This document shows positions 62,040-64,000 of a stretch of DNA of 64,000 bases, in pieces. A program made the translations under genes and the position numbers. Within the stretch, counting starts at the first letter, position 1. Each line of letters begins with the position of its first letter. Origin of the DNA: Zunongwangia pacifica (GTDB lineage Bacteria; Bacteroidota; Bacteroidia; Flavobacteriales; Flavobacteriaceae); NCBI RefSeq assembly GCF_023499215.1, contig NZ_JAKHSK010000011.1, positions 62,001-126,000 on the forward strand, written 5' to 3'. The notes under the pieces were generated by a model. That model was not told where the DNA came from. It did no database searches and worked only from the letters and a program-made list of their open reading frames with translations.

Positions 62040-62543
62040 ATGCACCAAATCCATACCTTTCAAAAACTCCCTATTTCAAAAAAACAGGCATGGGATTTTT
62101 TATCTGATCCCAAAAACCTTAAAATCATCACTCCAGATTATATGGGTTTTGATATTACCTCTGGTGGAGATCGCCCTATGTTCGAGGGGCAGATTATTCA
62201 ATATATCGTTACTCCAATTGGCGGTATAAAAACAAAATGGGTAACTGAAATCACCCATGTTAAAGAAGGTGAATACTTTGTAGATGAACAACGTTTTGGC
62301 CCGTATGCGTTATGGCATCACAAACATTTTATTAAAGAAATTGATGGCGGAGTAGAAATGGAAGACATCGTAGATTATAAGCTACCAATGGGAAAATTGG
62401 GCAATTTGGTACATCCATTTATGGTAAAACCAAAATTAGAGGAGATTTTCGAGTATCGTAAAAAGAAGCTCATTGAGCTTTTTGGCGAGTACAAAACTCC
62501 ACAAGCTTCTGAAGGTACTCTTAAACAGGATATTTTAAATTAA
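62040..62543 (+). CDS. SRPBCC (START-like) family protein
   Basis: A 167-residue cytoplasmic protein with the helix-grip fold of SRPBCC proteins: FQKLPISKKQAWDFLSDPKNLKIITPDYMGF and MEDIVDYKLPMGKLGNLVHPFMVKPKLEEIFEYR are the hallmark first helix and final long helix. These proteins hold hydrophobic ligands. It starts an operon with the SDR and photolyase genes (2-base and zero-base gaps), a grouping I recall in many light-exposed bacteria. The ligand is unknown. Confidence 0.88.
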   Translation: MHQIHTFQKLPISKKQAWDFLSDPKNLKIITPDYMGFDITSGGDRPMFEGQIIQYIVTPIGGIKTKWVTEITHVKEGEYFVDEQRFGPYALWHHKHFIKEIDGGVEMEDIVDYKLPMGKLGNLVHPFMVKPKLEEIFEYRKKKLIELFGEYKTPQASEGTLKQDILN

Positions 62544-62545
62544 TT

Positions 62546-63244
62546 ATGGAAAAGAATATTTTACTTATTGGCGGTTCTACCGGCATAGGACTAGAAATTG
62601 CTAAAAAACTACATAAAGAACACAATATTTATATTGCTTCCAGAAGCCATGGTGATATTGGCGATTTAGAAGTTAATCATTTAGAGTTTGATGTGCTGAA
62701 AGATGACATATCGTCTCTTGATTTACCCGAAAAATTAGACGGATTGGTGTATTGCCCAGGGAGCATTAATCTGAAACCTTTTAAAATGCTAAAACCAAAA
62801 GATTTTGAAGATGAAATGCAACTCAGTTTTTTTGGTTTAATTAAAGTTATAAATGCATTGATGCCTATATTAAAAGAATCCCAACAAGCTAGTTTAGTAT
62901 TTTTTAGTAGCGTCGCAGTAAAAGTAGGGATGCCTTTTCATACCAGCATAGCCGCCGCAAAAGGCGCAATAGAAGGTTTTGCTAAATCTTTAGCGGCAGA
63001 ATATGCACCGAGTTTAAGGGTTAATGTGGTCTCCCCTTCGTTAACTGATACTCCACTTGCAGAAAAACTATTAAATAACGACAAGAAAAAAGAAAAAATG
63101 GATCAGCGTCACCCCCTAAAACGAGTGGGAACTACAGCCGATATTGCTAATATGACCGCATTTTTATTAAGTGAAGAAAGTAGCTGGATTACAGGACAAA
63201 TTTTTGGTGTAGATGGCGGACTTTCCACACTAAACATTTCGTAA
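62546..63244 (+). CDS. SDR-fold protein lacking the catalytic tyrosine
   Basis: A 232-residue short-chain dehydrogenase/reductase with the nucleotide loop GGSTGIGLEIAK (9-20), the Ser122 of FFSSVAV and Lys139 of the active site, and the C-terminal SSWITGQIFGVDGG. The position of the catalytic tyrosine in YxxxK (13 residues after the serine) is occupied by Ile135 (HTSIAAAK); a histidine is at 132. It may therefore not be a normal oxidoreductase. It lies between SRPBCC and photolyase genes and shares their transcript. Confidence 0.88.
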   Translation: MEKNILLIGGSTGIGLEIAKKLHKEHNIYIASRSHGDIGDLEVNHLEFDVLKDDISSLDLPEKLDGLVYCPGSINLKPFKMLKPKDFEDEMQLSFFGLIKVINALMPILKESQQASLVFFSSVAVKVGMPFHTSIAAAKGAIEGFAKSLAAEYAPSLRVNVVSPSLTDTPLAEKLLNNDKKKEKMDQRHPLKRVGTTADIANMTAFLLSEESSWITGQIFGVDGGLSTLNIS

Positions 63245-64000
63245 ATGAGCAAGGATAAAATAAATATATTCTGGTTTCGTAGGGATTTAAGATTAGATGA
63301 TAATGTAGGTTTTTTAGCAGCTTTAAAAGAAGGGCATCCCGTAATGCCTATTTTTATTTTTGATACTGAAATCTTAGATCGTTTACCTGAAGATGATGCC
63401 CGGGTAACTTTTATTTTTGAAACACTTCAGAAAATGAGGAGTGAACTTCAGAAAAATCATCATTCTTCAATCGCCATGTATCATGGTAAACCTGAAGAAA
63501 TTTTTAAAAGCCTAGTAAAGGATTACAACATTGGCAAAGTCTTTACCAACCGCGATTACGAGCCATACGCCAAAGACCGTGATCATCAAATTCAGCAATT
63601 ATTAGAGGCCAATGATATTGAATTTGAAACATTTAAAGATCAGGTTATTTTTGAAAAGGATGAAGTTGTAAAAGGTGACGGCGATCCCTACGTGGTGTAC
63701 ACGCCGTACATGAAAACATGGATGCAACATTTTAAAGACATCGACCTAAAGATTCATTATACCAGTCAGTTTCTAGATAATCTTATTCAAAACACCAGAC
63801 TACCAAACTTAAGTTTAAGTGATATTGGCTTTAAAAAATCATCTTTAAAAGTACCTGATTTCGATATTACGCCAACACTTATTCAGCAATATGAAAACAC
63901 CAGAAATATACCTTCAAAAGAAGGCACCAGTCACTTGGGGCCTCATCTTAGATTTGGGACAGTAAGCGTTCGGAAAATGGTTAAAAAGGCTAATAACGAA
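63245..64000 (+). CDS. Deoxyribodipyrimidine photolyase / cryptochrome (cut by window end)
   Basis: The frame opens at ATG 63245, immediately after the SDR stop, and stays open to the end of the window (252 codons). It begins INIFWFRRDLRLDDNVGF, the conserved start of the antenna-binding alpha/beta domain, with VFTNRDYEPYAKDRD and, near the end, the FAD-domain segment TSHLGPHLRFGTVSVRKM. This matches class I CPD photolyases, which use blue light and FADH- to split pyrimidine dimers. The C-terminal FAD pocket and tryptophan chain are beyond the window, so photolyase and cryptochrome cannot be told apart. Confidence 0.92.
   Translation, partial: MSKDKINIFWFRRDLRLDDNVGFLAALKEGHPVMPIFIFDTEILDRLPEDDARVTFIFETLQKMRSELQKNHHSSIAMYHGKPEEIFKSLVKDYNIGKVFTNRDYEPYAKDRDHQIQQLLEANDIEFETFKDQVIFEKDEVVKGDGDPYVVYTPYMKTWMQHFKDIDLKIHYTSQFLDNLIQNTRLPNLSLSDIGFKKSSLKVPDFDITPTLIQQYENTRNIPSKEGTSHLGPHLRFGTVSVRKMVKKANNE

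Noticed and set aside
1-64000. CRISPR arrays, tRNA, rRNA, prophage, insertion sequence or integron
   Set aside because: Looked for spaced direct repeats, cloverleaf-like intergenic stretches, transposase or integrase motifs and phage genes; none seen. The repeats found are palindromic and intergenic without spacers.

Overview
This window is chromosomal DNA from a member of the Bacteroidota, almost certainly a marine-type Flavobacteriaceae. The grounds are: an A+T-rich sequence; start sites with almost no Shine-Dalgarno signal; promoter boxes of the Bacteroidota type (TTTG then TAnnTTTG); a fused lpxC-fabZ; a fused CcsB-CcsA; the type IX secretion regulator PorX; and many flavobacterial families (DUF4834, DUF2911, YfhO, DUF2520, M56/BlaI). 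No rRNA, tRNA, CRISPR array, IS transposase, phage or plasmid gene was seen. The gene content is core-like, and the novelty lies mostly in small genes, leaders and intergenic repeats.

Layout. 1-2.4 kb: a BlaI-type repressor and an M56 (BlaR1-like) membrane peptidase with a three-dyad operator over the promoter. 2.4-7.6 kb: a lipid A block read leftward (lpxD, lpxC-fabZ, lpxA, efp), then, past a terminator, a second LpxD-like acyltransferase. 7.6-13.6 kb: HD hydrolase, porX, tsaE, a 48-residue secreted peptide gene overlapping a membrane protein gene, an alanine dehydrogenase-like gene and a DUF4258 protein. 13.8-19.8 kb: bcp, an endonuclease III without its iron-sulfur cysteines, wrbA, an ECF sigma factor with a 50-residue companion, and uvrA. 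19.9-26.8 kb: a secreted YD/YG-repeat basic protein, then flippase, glycosyltransferase, YfhO and DUF4834. 27-37.3 kb: an outer-membrane transporter, an alpha-oxoamine synthase and a cysteine-synthase-like enzyme (possibly sulfonolipid synthesis), oligopeptidase B, YbaB, a peroxiredoxin-like protein, threonine aldolase and a zinc metalloprotease. 37.5-42 kb: circularly permuted ATP-grasp, alpha-E and transglutaminase genes followed by prfB. 42-50.8 kb: ArsC-like protein, a small membrane-anchored protein, a TonB-dependent-type outer-membrane barrel whose start codon lies in a hairpin, fumC and ccsBA. 50.9-55.2 kb: DUF2520, kdsC, UbiA, maf, a lipoprotein and a small MscS channel. 55.5-60.8 kb: a tightly coupled operon of PIG-L deacetylase, 36-residue membrane peptide, sodium:solute symporter and Gfo/Idh dehydrogenase. 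61-64 kb: DUF2911, then SRPBCC, SDR and photolyase (cut by the window end).

Themes. Much of the content serves the envelope: lipid A, Kdo, exported polysaccharide, possible sulfonolipid, T9SS regulation and cytochrome c maturation. DNA repair is represented by uvrA, nth and photolyase. Gaps between operons are built from at least two families of short palindromic repeats, often acting as two-way terminators. The strongest candidates for undescribed biology are the ATP-grasp/alpha-E/transglutaminase module without an adjacent Anbu peptidase, two leaders whose inverted repeats abut or include the start codon, the 48-residue/membrane-protein gene overlap, and the paired 143-bp hairpin elements.

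All family calls are by eye from translated sequence; no database search was run. Several starts were moved from an upstream TTG/GTG to an internal ATG; where this was done it is stated.
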